Assembly (NCBI GenBank): GCA_030762935.1
Contig: CM060884.1
Location: forward strand, 74,846,696-74,910,695
Origin: Hymenopus coronatus
Taxonomy: Eukaryota > Arthropoda > Insecta > Mantodea > Hymenopodidae
Direction of reading: 5' to 3'
Length of the DNA: 64,000 bases
The notes below the pieces were generated by a model that saw nothing but the letters and a program-made list of their open reading frames with translations, searched no databases and was not told where the DNA came from. Both the position numbers and the translations under genes were made by a program. Shown here one piece after another: positions 1-10,909 of this stretch (positions are counted from its first letter, which is position 1; each line of letters opens with the position of its first letter).

Positions 1-387
1 ACTTTGTCAGATAAATATCCTTAATAAACGATACTTGGATCAAAATCGTTAGAGCCATTTTGAGAAAATCATAATTTTCGAAAAAACTTCCGTGTTAAGG
101 GTAGTTGTGGGTGGGGGACTTTCCTGAAAATCTTCGTGTCACATCCTTGGAAGATACAAAACCTAAATACCAAGTATGGTATTTAACGGTTTTAGCTTTT
201 GATCTATGCTGTCCAAAAATACACGCACACAAACACACACTCACGGATCTTTTACCAAAATGCGTTTTTTGGATACAGGGGAACCCAAAACATGTATTTC
301 CAGTTAAATCTCGGTATTGAATTGTTGGGTGGAATACCATACCTTCTCTATATACTATGTGCATAATACGTGTAGAGAAGGTAAAAA
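1..387 (+). repeat. Rep1 copy, subfamily A, 5' part cut by window edge
   Basis: This copy enters the window in the middle of the element and runs to its hairpin terminus. It carries the near-palindrome at about 168-187 as AAATACCAAGTATGGTATTT. A CA-rich tract lies at about 222-244, and the terminal hairpin with TGTAGAGAAGGTAA ends near 387. The short reading frames inside it are not convincing genes. Confidence 0.85.
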
Positions 388-1016
388 CTTTATGCTTCTA
401 TTTATTTCATGCTTATCGAGATAAAATTAGCAGAAATAGCCTTATTACTTGCTTCCTTGTAAGTAGAAGTGAAATAACGGAGTACCATAGATTAAAGTGA
501 TAGGCAAAAGCTGGTTGCTATGGGATTGAAGTTCCTTTGTATGGACAGGAGTTTTAAAGCTGAAAGCAATAACAAGAAGTAACTAAAAAACGATCAATTC
601 GACGAAAAAAATGCACATATCATAAATTGTGTATTTTACGAGCTCTACATTTTCTGTTCAGTTATCTCTTGTCTCTCTCTCTCTCTCTCTCTTACGCTTT
701 ATAAGGTAATGAAAAATAAATTAAAAATATCCAGAATATAAAGGTCTTTATAGGCTATTCTCAGCAAATCCGAGATATACATTTTATTTATTATACAAAT
801 ATCTTAAATATACGGGATTTTAATGAAAATCGTTGCAACTATTCTTTCAGAAGATCAAAATTTCCAAAATTTTTCCAACGTAAAGGGCAGTTTGTGATTG
901 GAGGATTTTCTCGAAAATCTTCGTGTCGCATTCTTGCCAGATACCTAAATACCAAGTTTGGTATTTAACGTTATTGAGCTATGCTGCCCACACACACACT
1001 CAGAAAAAAAATCTAA
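388..1016 (+). repeat. Rep1 copy lacking both termini
   Basis: It abuts the preceding copy. It begins about 80 bp inside the element and stops in the CA tract at about 990-1003, so the hairpin end is missing. A (CT)n run at about 671-691 is an insertion relative to other copies. Confidence 0.8.
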
Positions 1017-1788
1017 AAACCTGATGTGTTCCATTCACTTGACTTTCTCTATCTTTTCTGCAACAAATTATTCTTAAAATGCTTATGCTTCTCTTGACTT
1101 CATCATCGATAAAAAATTAACAGAAATAGCTACTTCCTTGTAAGTAGAAGGGAATACCATATGTTAAAGTGATTGTCATAAGCTGGTTGCTATGACTGAG
1201 GTTCCTCTGTTTTTATGGACAGGAGTTGACATATTCCTGTACGAGAAATGTATAAAGATGAAATCAACAACAAGGAATATCTAAAAAAAGAACGATCAAT
1301 TCAACCAAAAAGTGCATATATCTTAAATCGTGTTTCTAACGAGCTCTAAATGTTCTGTTAAGTTAGCTTTTGTCTCTCTCTTGCTGTTTAGCAGTTATGC
1401 AAATTTCCGTAAAATATATCCTGAATAAAGAAGTCTTTTATTTTTTAAGTAAATATCTTTAATATAGGATATTTTAATCACAATCCTTAGAACCATTTTT
1501 GAGAAAAAAGCTCCATGAAACGGGAAGTTGCGGGTAGGGTGATTTTCTTGAAAATCTTTGTGTCGCATCCTTGGTAGATGCAAAACATAAATACCAAGCT
1601 TGGTATTCAACGGTCCTTTCTTTTTTGATTTATGCAATCCACAGACACACAGAGATGGATCTTCTTCTAAAAATGCTTTTTTCAAACTCAGGGGACCCCA
1701 AAAGATATAATTCCGGTGAAATCTCGGTATCAAAATTTGGGTGGAATGTAATACCTTCTCTATCCAGTATCGGGCTAGAGAATGTAAT
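1017..1788 (+). mobile_element. Rep1 copy, near full length
   Basis: It starts at CTGATGTGTTCCATTCAC and has the paired motif ACTTTCTCTA. It ends at a degraded hairpin (CCTTCTCTAT...CTAGAGAATGTAA). The CA tract is short. It directly follows the truncated copy, giving a head-to-tail trio at the left edge of the window. Confidence 0.85.
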
Positions 1789-1934
1789 ATGTCATTTAAT
1801 TGCCATTACATACTGTTCTGTTTTAAAACTATGGCAGTGGACTTGGGGAAAGGAGAGAGTTTAAAAGCTAGTGAAGTAAACAGGTTGTGCTATGCAGATG
1901 TGGCCCTGAGAGTGGTACGGCGGAGCTAATAACC

Positions 1935-2065
1935 TTGTTTGCTAGGAATTAATGTGGAGTCAGGGGAGCTACTCCCTGAGCCAATTAGAGCTAATCAGAG
2001 GACTGTGGTTTCGAACCTAGCTTCTCGTGTGATGGATTTTAACGCGTTGTTCGCTCTCACTAAGC
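1935..2065 (+). repeat. tRNA-like (SINE-type) segment
   Basis: A B-box-like GGTTTCGAACC occurs at about 2008-2018, followed by a GATGG-TTTTAA stretch resembling the one after the B-box-like site near 63000. I cannot fold a full cloverleaf, so it is listed as a possible SINE head, not a tRNA gene. Confidence 0.35.
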
Positions 2066-2344
2066 TACAGGAATCTAATTAAATCATTGGTCACCATGTC
2101 CTGCACTCCGAAAATCTCTAACAGCGTTAACCATCATATCCAACATAAATCCTTGTAGATACAAAGGTTCTAGTGGATAAACGACGTATACCATCCCACC
2201 AAGAAATCATAAAATTATGTGTTGCACTTACAGAGCATTCCCTATTCATTCCTCTAGAAACTATTCTGAGAAAGGTTTTTCTTCTACTCAATTCTGTGTC
2301 TGGTCTTGTTTCTTTCATGATAAAAAACAGAAATACAAAGAACC
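2066..2344. other. no recognisable feature
   Basis: Reading frames on both strands are short and show no family motif. Confidence 0.5.
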
Positions 2345-2590
2345 CCGATGTATTCCATTTACATGACATTTTCTACCAGTTCTGCAAACAGACCATACTT
2401 AGGCAAGGTATTTCTCTATCTACTTCATTAACAGAAACAGAAAAGCAACACAAATGCTCTTACTACTTAGTTCTTTACATTTAGAAGGAAAATAAGGAAG
2501 TAAACAAGAATAAGATCGTTTGAAAGAATTGAATTTGAAGTTATGTTCTCTTTGCATGGCTAAAAGCAGAACAAAAGAAAAACGGATGAT
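2345..2590 (+). repeat. diverged Rep1 5' portion
   Basis: It begins CGATGTATTCCATTTACATG followed by ACATTTTCTACC, a diverged version of the Rep1 start. It fades out by about 2590 after the AAGGAAAATAAGGAAG segment, before the central body. Confidence 0.65.
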
Positions 2591-2814
2591 GACTTCCTCT
2601 GATTGTGCCATTAAGAAGGGGTTTCCACACCCAGCGACCTGGGTTTACTGTGCTTAGTACCCCAAAAGGATAGAATGACATGTGAGTATTTTCAACGGGC
2701 GTCCAAAACCGGACCTTCTAGGTCCAACAACCGACTCCAACGCTATCTCGCCATCTAGAGCTGTATTTCGAAAGCCCATCACCATCACGGAAGGTTGCCA
2801 CCACCGCATATACC
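2591..2814. other. unassigned sequence
   Basis: It is slightly more G+C-rich than the repeats around it (CCAACAACCGACTCCAACGC and neighbours). No coding or repeat signal is recognised. Confidence 0.4.
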
Positions 2815-3162
2815 CATTCAATTTGCCAAGTAAATATTTTCACATACATCACTTTAATCAAAATCGATAGAGCCACTTTTGAGAAAATTAAAAATTTCGA
2901 AAACACTTTCTACATAAAGATTAGGTAGTTTGAGGTTGAGTGATTTTCTTGAAAATCTTCGGGTCGCGTTCTTAGAAAATACTGAAATTTAAATACCAAG
3001 TTTAGCATTTAACCGACTTTTTTCTTCTGAGTAAACATATACTGACACGGACTTTTTTCTAATTGTTTATTCAGGTGAACGAAAAGCACATATTTCCTCT
3101 GAAATGCCGGTATGAAAATGTTGGGTGAAATGCAATATAGTGTACTAGAGAAAGTAAAAAGC
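2815..3162 (+). repeat. Rep1 3' half, subfamily-B-like, hairpin deleted
   Basis: It carries the AACCGACTTTT variant typical of subfamily B. The microsatellite is reduced and the hairpin loop is lost, leaving TAGTGTACTAGAGAAAGTAAAAA at the terminus. Confidence 0.75.
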
Positions 3163-3573
3163 CCAATAATTTTCTCAAATTCATAATGTGCATGGAACAT
3201 TTTGATTGTGTATATAATTGCAAAATATAGGGTCGTTAAAGTCACCGATCCGAGAGTCGCCGGTAAAGGCGCACTAAAATACGTATCTTAAGATAAATGT
3301 TGACTTGCGGGCGGCACTCGTCTAAGATTAGCAGCCGGAATCCTTGTCTGTTGGTAGCAGATGATGAATATTTCCAGCATTTATTTAATGTTAGAGCTCC
3401 AGTGCGCCTCTCGGATTTCTGGCGCAGTGGAGAGAGGACGTGTGAGCGATTATCTTATAACTTAAAGATCCTACATGTATTTAATTTAAATCAGATTTTG
3501 TGCTCACATAACAGCAATTAACTTACAGAAAGATTTTCATAACAATCTGAAAAAGTATAGAAGCTGGAAATGT
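3163..3573. other. unassigned segment with imperfect inverted repeat
   Basis: TCCGAGAG followed about 13 bp later by GGCGCACT (about 3249-3277) is mirrored by AGTGCGCCTCTCGGA at about 3402-3416. This could be a degraded short inverted-repeat element. No protein motif is seen. Confidence 0.35.
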
Positions 3574-3632
3574 CATCGAAGTCCATTATGTCTTGCATCA
3601 CGATCTCTACCGACCTGGGAAAACTACAAAAA
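3574..3632. repeat. short dispersed repeat, copy 1
   Basis: About 58 bp (ATCGAAGTCCATTATGTC...CTACAAAAAA) recurs at 4344-4402 with few differences. It lies directly before a Rep1 copy, while the second copy lies directly after one. Confidence 0.6.
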
Positions 3633-3636
3633 AGAA

Positions 3637-4323
3637 TTTGATGTGTTCCATTCACAAGACTTTCTCTACATCTTTCTTGTTAAAAAGCGTATGCTTCTAT
3701 TTACTTCATGATAATCGAGAACAATTATTTGCTCCCTTATAAATACAAGCGAAATAAATGAGTACCATAGTTAAAATGATAGTCAAAAGCTGGTTGCTAT
3801 GTGACTGCAGTGCCTGTGTTTGTATGGACAGGAGTTGACATATTCCTGTATGAGAAATGTATAGGTTTTCTAAAACCAAAACCACTAATAAGAAATATCT
3901 AAAAAGCTATCAACTCCACGAAAAAACTGTATTTAACATAAATTGTGTGTTTTATCGTGATCTACAATTTTTGTATAGTAACATTTTGTCTATCTCTTAC
4001 GATTTATCAGTTATGCAAAATTCAATAAAAATCGTCGAGAGGTCTTCAGAGGCTATTCCCGGAAAATTCAAGATGTACACCTAATTTGCCATGTAAATAT
4101 CTAACATGTAAGAAATTTTAATCAAAATCGTTAGACGCATTTTTAAGAACAGCAAAATTTTTGAAAACAGTTCCATATAAAGGGTACTTTGTGGTGGGGG
4201 ATTTTCTTTAAAATCTTCTTGTCGCATCCTTGGTTGACGCAAAACCTAAATATCAAGTTTGGTACTTAACGGTCTTTTAGTTTTTGATGTATGCTGTCCA
4301 AAGGCACACACAGACAGACCCAA
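3637..4323 (+). repeat. Rep1 copy truncated at the microsatellite
   Basis: The 5' start TTGATGTGTTCCATTCACAA is intact. The copy breaks in the CACACACAGACAGAC tract and then runs into the tRNA-like unit, so the hairpin end is absent. Confidence 0.85.
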
Positions 4324-4343
4324 TATCCTTAATCTACACAAAC

Positions 4344-4500
4344 ATCGAAGTCAATTATATCTGGCATCACCATCTCTACCGACTCGGGAAACTACAAAAA
4401 ACAACAAATAAACATGGAAGATTTGCTGGTCGAACTCGGGACTTGTCAACTGTGACACTTACACGTTACCACGCAGCCACCTTGCTCGGCCGCAGTTATT
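4344..4500 (-). repeat. tRNA-like SINE head with short dispersed repeat copy 2
   Basis: On the minus strand an A-box-like TGGCTGCGTGG (4469-4479) lies about 31 bp upstream of a B-box-like GAGTTCGACC (4428-4437). This is Pol III internal-promoter spacing. The minus-strand downstream part (4344-4402) matches 3574-3632, which suggests a SINE body. I do not call a functional tRNA. Confidence 0.55.
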
Positions 4501-4872
4501 TTTCTATACTTCTGAATATTAACAAGAAATGATACATTGATTTTTCTGTATCATACACTTGTGTAGTAAACTAACTTTACCCACTGTCATTCTTGGCTAA
4601 AACATTTCCTAGCTTATCCAGCTCAAAGCTGGAGTCCCTGGCTGGCTTAAGAGCTTTTTACTCAAGACTCGCTCTCTCGTAATCCCACTTCAGTACCAGC
4701 TGCCTTCTATTGTCTGCTATAAAGTATTATGCACACATATATCCGTCTTAGTGAGCTAAATGCAGCTTCTGCTCTTTTGCGAATTTTTCTGGAAATGTGT
4801 AGCTAACAAAAGATGGAGCTCAGAAAGTAACCTGGATTCTAACTTCCTAAGTCCATACTACTATTATAAAAA
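4501..4872. other. no recognisable feature
   Basis: Short reading frames only, without any repeat match inside the window. Confidence 0.45.
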
Positions 4873-5727
4873 TGTAATGTGTTACATTCATATAACTTCC
4901 TCTACCGCTTTGCAACAAACTATTGTTAAAACACTTATGTTTTTATTTACTTCATCGTAACAGAGAAAAAATTAGCAGAAATGGTCTAATTACTGGCTTC
5001 CTTGTAAGTAGAAGTGAAATAAGGGAGTAGCATAGGTTAAAGTGACAGTCAAAAGCTGGTAGCTATGTGACTGATGTTCCTTTGTTTGTATGGACAGGAG
5101 TTGACAAATTCCTGTATGAGAAAAGTATAAGTTTTTCAAAGCTGAAACTAGAAACAGGAATATCTCAAAAACGATAAACATCATCAAAAATGTATATAAC
5201 ATAAATTGTGTGCTCCACATTTTTTGTGGGGTAAGTTTTCGTCCATCTATTACAGTTTAGCACTTATGCAAAATTTCGTGAAATTCATCCAGAATAAAGT
5301 AGTCTTTAGAATATACAGTTTTATTTGTCAGTTAAATACCTTAAAATGTGATATTTTAATCAAAATTGTTAGAGCCATTTTTGAGAAAATCAAAATTTTC
5401 GAAAAATGTTCCATGTAAAAATTAGTTTGGGGTTTGTGGACTTTCCTCAAAACCTTCGTATCGCATCCCAGGAAGATACTGAACTTAAATACCTAGTATG
5501 GTTTTTAACGGACTTTTCGTTTTTGAGCTATGTTACCTAAAGGGACACACATACACACGCGCGCACACGCATACACATGGGGACATTTTTCTAAAAAAAA
5601 TGTTTTATTTTAATTCAGGAGATCTCAAAGCATATATTCCCAGTGAAATCTCGATATCCAAAGTTTGGGTGCATGCCAATACCTTCTCTATACACTATGT
5701 ACATAGTATGTCTAGAGAAAGTAAAAT
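4873..5727 (+). mobile_element. Rep1 copy, full length, subfamily A
   Basis: Both termini are present: TAATGTGTTACATTCATATA at the left, and CTTCTCTATACACTATGTAC with TCTAGAGAAAGTAAAA at the right. The microsatellite (about 5545-5578) mixes CA with CGCG. Confidence 0.9.
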
Positions 5728-5789
5728 TTGACTTTCTAGTTAAGAAAACCTACAAATATGTCGTTAATGATTAACTTTAAAAATTGACA

Positions 5790-6106
5790 AAATTGTATTA
5801 TATTTTAAGGAGATCCACAGTTTTTGTGTAGTAACATTTTTGACAATCTCTGACTTTACCAGTTTTACGAAATTCTTTCAGAATGAAGAGCATTTCAGAG
5901 TTTATTCTCAGAATTCGAACACAATTTTCTTTGTGCTGTAAATGTATTTAATGTTTCGTGTTTTATAAAAATTCCAATGTGTCCTTTTGGAGAAAATCAA
6001 GTTTCTAGTTTCTATGTAAATGGTGTTTAGAGGTTTCTTAAAAATCTTCCTGTCGCATTATTTGAAGATGCTGAACTTTATTCCTAAGTTTGGTAGTTAA
6101 CCGACT
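5790..6106 (+). repeat. diverged Rep1 middle fragment
   Basis: It matches the Rep1 body in degenerate form (CTTCCTGTCGCATTATTTGA). It ends at AACCGACTTTTT, where it meets a minus-strand copy head-on. Confidence 0.65.
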
Positions 6107-6490
6107 TTTTACTTTCTCTACATAGTCCATTCTCCGTAGATAGAGAATATATTGCACTCAACTAAAAAAATTTATATCGATATTTCAACGTTAATACACG
6201 TTTTATGATCCCCTGTATCCAAAGAAGTATTTCAAGAAAAAGTCCGTATTTAAGATTAGTATTTTGCAATGATGTGACACTAAAATGTTTCGCTAGATTC
6301 CCCGCCCTAACTAAACTTTACATGCAAAATATTTCAACATTCTAATTTTTTCAAAAATGGCATTAATCATTTTGATTACCGCATGTTCAATAAATGTATA
6401 TATCATAAAATTAATATTTTGAATTATTTGGGAATGGTCTCCAAGGAGTTCTTCAGTCTGGATGTTCCATAACCGGTAAACCTTAGGAGA
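6107..6490 (-). repeat. Rep1 copy, hairpin half, split by LINE
   Basis: It starts ACTTTCTCTACATAGTCCAT and runs through the body to CCGGTAAACCTTAGGAGA. There an ATT-rich LINE tail begins. The other half of the copy resumes at about 8662. Confidence 0.75.
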
Positions 6491-6762
6491 TGATAATAAT
6501 AATAATAACATTAATAATAATAATGATTATAATAATAATGATTATAATAATAATGATGATAATGATTATAATGATGATGATCATAATAATGATGATGATG
6601 ATCATAATAATGATGATAATGATTATAATGATGATGATGATAATAATGATGATAATAATGATGATAATAATAATGATGATAATGATTATAATGATGATGA
6701 TAAAATAATGATAATAATAATGCTAAAATAATCATGATAATAATAATAATGATAATAATGAC

Positions 6763-6809
<47 letters not shown>

Positions 6810-6811
6810 TT
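6490..6811. repeat. degenerate ATAATG / ATAATAATG microsatellite
   Basis: A long A/T/G trinucleotide-based array of TAA, TGA and TAATGATGAT mixtures. It sits exactly at the 3' tail of the minus-strand LINE, so it probably grew from the LINE's (ATT)n tail. It opens repetitive Met/Ile and His/Tyr frames on the two strands that are not genes. Confidence 0.85.
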
Positions 6812-6968
6812 CAGTAAAGCCTCTGTACATTGTACAGTTGACATTGGACAGGTCATTTGTAACATAAATAATAATAATAATAATAATAATAATTATAATA
6901 ATAATGACCCAGTAAAGCCTCTGTACATTGTACAGTTGACATTGGACAGGTCATTTGTAACATAAATA
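6812..6968 (-). repeat. duplicated LINE 3'-terminal unit
   Basis: A 59-bp segment (6812-6870) recurs without a visible change at 6910-6968, an offset of 98 bp. A (TAA)n spacer lies between the two. Read on the minus strand, these are two successive LINE 3' ends, each followed by its own ATT tail. Confidence 0.85.
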
Positions 6969-8655
6969 AATATTATACATATTTACATACACTTGCTATT
7001 TACAATAGTATTAAAGAGATATTCTTTCAGCTTATGTTCGAATCCTGTTTTTTGGGTGTTGTCTAAATTTTTAGTGCTACTGGTAACCAATTGAATACAA
7101 TTGTCCTTCTTGTACCAGTGAAACTCTTATTTGTGTGTCTAAAGGGATTCCAGTTATTTCTTGTATAATGATTGTGCACTTGTTTATTTCTTATTAATGG
7201 TTGCTTATCTGTTATATATAATACAGTTCTATAAACATACGGAGATTAAATTGTTAAAAGCTTATTGTTGTTAAATGCAGTTCCACATGATTCTCGTGAT
7301 CTCATTTTATACATTAATCTGATGCTTTTATTTTGTAAAATAAGAAGTTTATTAATTTTAGTTTTAGGGGCACCCCGCCCATATTTTCACACCATATGTT
7401 AGGTGAGGATAGATGCATCCAAAGTATATTAATTTTAAAATTTGAACATCACCATAACTTTGAAAATACCTGAATAATTATATTGGTTTGTTAACAACAC
7501 TGCATATATAGTCTTTATGTTCTGTCAATTTTAAACAATTGTCTAAAAATTTATGAGTGTTAACGTTTTGAATTACCATTATTCCGAACCTGCTAACTGA
7601 CAATGTTTAAATTTTTATTTGACCAACTGAATCCCATTATTATTTTTTTTGACATTACTTTTAAAGTTCAAAGTTTCAAAATAATTGAGAGTGAAAGATG
7701 TGGAGTTCCTTATGTTTCTGATGATTTCTTTGTCTGTTTTCCGCAGCAAATAGCTGTAGTATCATCAGCATAGGTAACAATGGCAGTATTGTTAGGGAGT
7801 GCTATATCATTCACATATGATATAAATAAGAGTGGGCCCAACACTGTTCCTTGGGGTACTCCATATTTCACCGTTTCTATTTTGGATTGTGTATTTTGAA
7901 TAAACCTGCCATTCTTATACGTAACTTCAGTCATTTGTTTTCTGCCAGCTGAGAAAGTGCCAATTATCTCTTTAGGGAGGCCTCTAACTCCATATGTATC
8001 CAGCTTCTTTAGAAGGGTATTGTGATGCACACAGTCAAACGCTTTGGATAAATAAAAAAATAGGGGCTAATTTTATTGTTATTTTGTACCGCTTCTGCTA
8101 TTATTTGAATAAACTTACTGATAGCAGTAATTGCGGATCCGTTTTTCCGAAAGCCATATTGGAAGTTTTCCATTATATTGTGTTTATCAAAATAGGAAAT
8201 TAGTCAACATTTTTTGCAATTTCGGAGGTTAGTGTGATTGGCCTGTAGTTATTCACATGATACTCATTATCTGTTTTTGGACATTGACTTATTTATCCCA
8301 GTTTTAGAATATCTGGGAAACTACCTTTTTCCATTGAGAAGTTAATTAAATAGGTCAATGGCCTAATCGAGGCTACGTTAACACAAGTGTACTGATCTCA
8401 TCCCACTCATGACTTTGTTTATTTCCTATGTTTTTAAATTAAATTGTTATTTTTATCTTCTCTGACTGCTTAGAAAAAACAGCTTATGATATGGAGGTGA
8501 CAGTCTTACCAACATACTTATTTGGATCTGATGCTTGGCCAGCAAGATTAATAAAGAAGTTATTGCATTTTTCGTTTTTATTTTGATGTTTTCTATCAAT
8601 CTGCCTAAGATGTTTAATTCATCATTTCTGGTAAAAACATACAAGCCATACAAAT
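6969..8655 (-). pseudogene. non-LTR retrotransposon ORF2 remnant (reverse transcriptase, CR1/Jockey-like)
   Basis: This decayed LINE is read from about 8655 down to 6969 on the minus strand. In order it shows: an NNYRPITLTS-like RT motif (about 8227-8254); AFDCVHHN leading into the longest open stretch (8030-7710); GVPQGTVLGPLLF (about 7830-7866); and the catalytic YADD (7761-7772). A post-RT tail follows (LTYGVKIWAG near 7390, then a KSIRLMYKMRSRESCG-type segment near 7310). The order matches Jockey/CR1-type ORF2 proteins, which copy RNA at a nicked target. At least five frameshifts or stops break it, and the endonuclease region is missing, so it is 5'-truncated and dead. Its 3' end carries an (ATT)n tail. 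It sits inside a minus-strand Rep1 copy. The clade is approximate. Confidence 0.85.
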
Positions 8656-8661
8656 TTTCTT

Positions 8662-8992
8662 TGTACAGTTGGCCGTTTCCAAATATTCCTTGCTATTGCT
8701 TTCATTTTTGAACCACGTCACCTTTAGGATAAGTCTATTTTGTATGATCCGTTTTGTTTTACTGCTGGAAATGCAAGCAAAGTTAAATTTATCACATAGC
8801 GACCAGCTTTTAAAATATGTGAGTCACTTTAGCTGTGTGTATTCCCTTATTTTTCTTCTGTTTACAAGAAAGCAAGTAATAAGGCAACATCTGCTAATGT
8901 TTATCTCCACTAGGATGATACAGATAAAATAAAAGAATAGTTTGTTTGCAGACCAGGAAAATAAAGGAGTGTGAATGGAACACATTAGTTTT
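8662..8992 (-). repeat. Rep1 copy, start half, resumes after LINE
   Basis: It continues the copy broken at 6490 and ends GTGTGAATGGAACACATTAG. About 60-100 bp of the element's middle is missing across the LINE insertion. The sequence is of the older, diverged type (TGTATTCCCTTATTTTTCTT). Confidence 0.7.
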
Positions 8993-9435
8993 TTTTTTAA
9001 AAAAAAATTCAACACGATGATACAGATATTGCCGGATTAGACAATTTCCAGTCTCAGAATGAGAGAGAGAGATAGAGAAGGAGCTAAACGTAATAAAATG
9101 GCCTTGGCCCTCTAGCGTCCTCATGGCGACAACAGCTCTGTACATCATGGCATTTAGTTTTAGGGCACGGGAACTTCCAGACAAGAAGTTAATTTAAAAT
9201 TGCAATTGCGTTAGAGTGCAATAAAATTGAGGAAAAATGCTTTGAAACTCGAGTATCAAACCCCGGAATTAGACCCCTTCAGAGTTGTAGAGAGAATGTA
9301 ACTCGGAGCGGTGACCGATACAAAAAGTCAGTAACGACGTTTCAAATTACTTTTCTCAATAAAATGCTGTAAACTGTTTCAATATATTATTTAGTTGGAG
9401 ACTGTATTCATAAGTTTGTAACAAAGTTGGCTTTT
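8993..9435. other. unassigned sequence with short GAGA tract
   Basis: There is a short GA run at about 9061-9080 and A/T homopolymers at about 8990-9007. No coding or repeat family is recognised. Confidence 0.45.
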
Positions 9436-9695
9436 TACTTTCTCTACGCGTAATATTTATATAGTGTATACAGAAAGTATTATATTGCACTCAGAAATTT
9501 CTTACCGAGATTTCACCGGAAATAAATGTTTTGAGACCCCCTGAATAAATAAAAACAATAGAAAAATATGTGTGTTTGTGTCAAAAACGAAAAATCCGCT
9601 AAATACCAAATTTTATATTTATGCTTTCTACCTTCCGAGGATGCAACATGAAGATTTTCCAGAAAATCTCCCCACCCTAATCTACACTTTACATA

Positions 9696-10909
9696 GGGGA
9701 AGAGGGTTAGGACCGGGTAGTGAGGCAAAACCGGGTAGAGGATTTTTTTTAAACTGGAAAGTGCTATCCTCTAACACTTCTTGACTGAACTACATTCTCA
9801 TATCGGCAGCAGCCAGAAGCAGGAGTTCAAAGAATATAGTCGCGTTATTATGTCTGTAACCTTTATCATTAGAAATTTCCGCGTTTTGAAGTAATTTAAC
9901 TGAAATTTGAAGTCGGAGTTTAGGAGGTAAGTATCTATAGCAACATATTTTACTTTCACTACATTAAATTGCAAAGATTTAAGTATTGTTTTCCATTTGG
10001 GAAGCAAGTCGTTGTTGTGGTACGCCTTAAGAAGAACAAATAGCGTGAGGGGGCAGAAGCGGGTCCCACCAACCCTGTGACCTAACAAGTTTAGTGACGT
10101 TGACTTCATGCCAGCTGAAACCACAGAACAACACTCTCCTCAGCCATCAGCATCAACATCTGAGGGATCTGCACTACATACCCAGCCTTGTGAGTCAGTC
10201 TCTCTTCTTCCCTCCAAAAGTGCAGAGAAAATAGCAATATCGGCTGAACCACAAACATTTGCAGTTTCACCAAAAGATGTGTTGCCAGTTCCCTGTGCCA
10301 AAAGTCTTCCCTCATCGTCAGCAAGACGCCGCCGGAAAACAGCTTCTGTCCTTACAGAGTCACCATATAAGGTTGAGCTTCAAAAAAAGGCAAATACTCA
10401 ACCTAAGTCACCAGCAATTTGCAGAAAGTCGCGTCAGTCTAAGTTTGGTGAAACAACAAGAGCAAAGAAAGCCCAATATAACGACGAAAATTCTAGCGAT
10501 AGCCAGTGCTCTTATTGCAAGGAGAAATATAGTGAGACAAAACCAAGTGACGACTGGATTCAGTGTGTGAAGTGCAACAGATGGGCCATGAACTTTGCAC
10601 AGGTTGGCCCCAAAAGGTATTGAAATACTTTGAATGTAATGACTGTTAAGCACGGAAAAACTGTGGTACCCGGTTGTGCCCTACCGTTTTAACGGTTCTG
10701 CCCCTACCCTAGGGGCAAAACCGCATTTTGCACACAAAAACTTTTTAATTTATATTACATAGGTGATAAAATCTGGCAACAAAGCACATGTTTTAAAATG
10801 TTCACAATTCATGACACAATAATTTACAATAAAGTGCATTGCTTAAAACATTATATGTTATGATCAATTATAATTTATTGTTATATACCGAATCCTGTCC
10901 CCCTTCCCC
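9696..10909 (+). mobile_element. pogo/Tigger-like element, internally deleted, about 1.2 kb
   Basis: The terminal inverted repeats are GGGGAAGAGGGTTAGGACCG (from 9696) and its imperfect complement ending CCCCCTTCCCC (10909); 18 of 24 bases match. It is flanked by TA on both sides (9694-9695 and 10910-10911), the target duplication expected of Tc1/mariner/pogo elements. Subterminal GGGCAAAACCG-type motifs recur near both ends. Only the C-terminal part of a transposase is present, so this is a non-autonomous deletion derivative. Confidence 0.85.
10081..10651 (+). pseudogene. pogo-like transposase C-terminal fragment with eroded zinc finger
   Basis: The reading frame is open from just after a TGA at 10078, with a Met at 10108, to TGA at 10621 (171 residues from that Met). 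It begins with a KFSDVDFMPAETTEQ stretch like the region just after the DDE domain in pogo/Tigger transposases. A Ser/Pro/Lys-rich linker follows, then a PHD-like zinc finger (about residues 134-171: C-x2-C, then WIQC-x2-C-x2-WA). The expected His and Cys after WA are replaced (WAMNF). A one-base deletion after GPKRY puts the last CNDC ligand pair out of frame. The DDE catalytic core is absent. In the family, this finger sits at the C-terminus of a nuclear transposase. This copy cannot be active. Confidence 0.75.

Noticed and set aside
3240..3445. Small MITE with TCCGAGAG...AGTGCGCCTCTCGGA ends
   Set aside because: One arm needs a 13-base insertion to pair and there is no target duplication or second copy, so it is kept only as a note on the segment.
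4400..4500. Functional tRNA gene on the minus strand
   Set aside because: A- and B-box-like sites are present, but I cannot close an acceptor stem, and the adjoining sequence is repeated like a SINE body. A covariance tRNA search would settle it.
6490..6735. Met/Ile-rich (+) and His/Tyr-rich (-) frames
   Set aside because: Direct products of the ATAATG microsatellite at the LINE tail.
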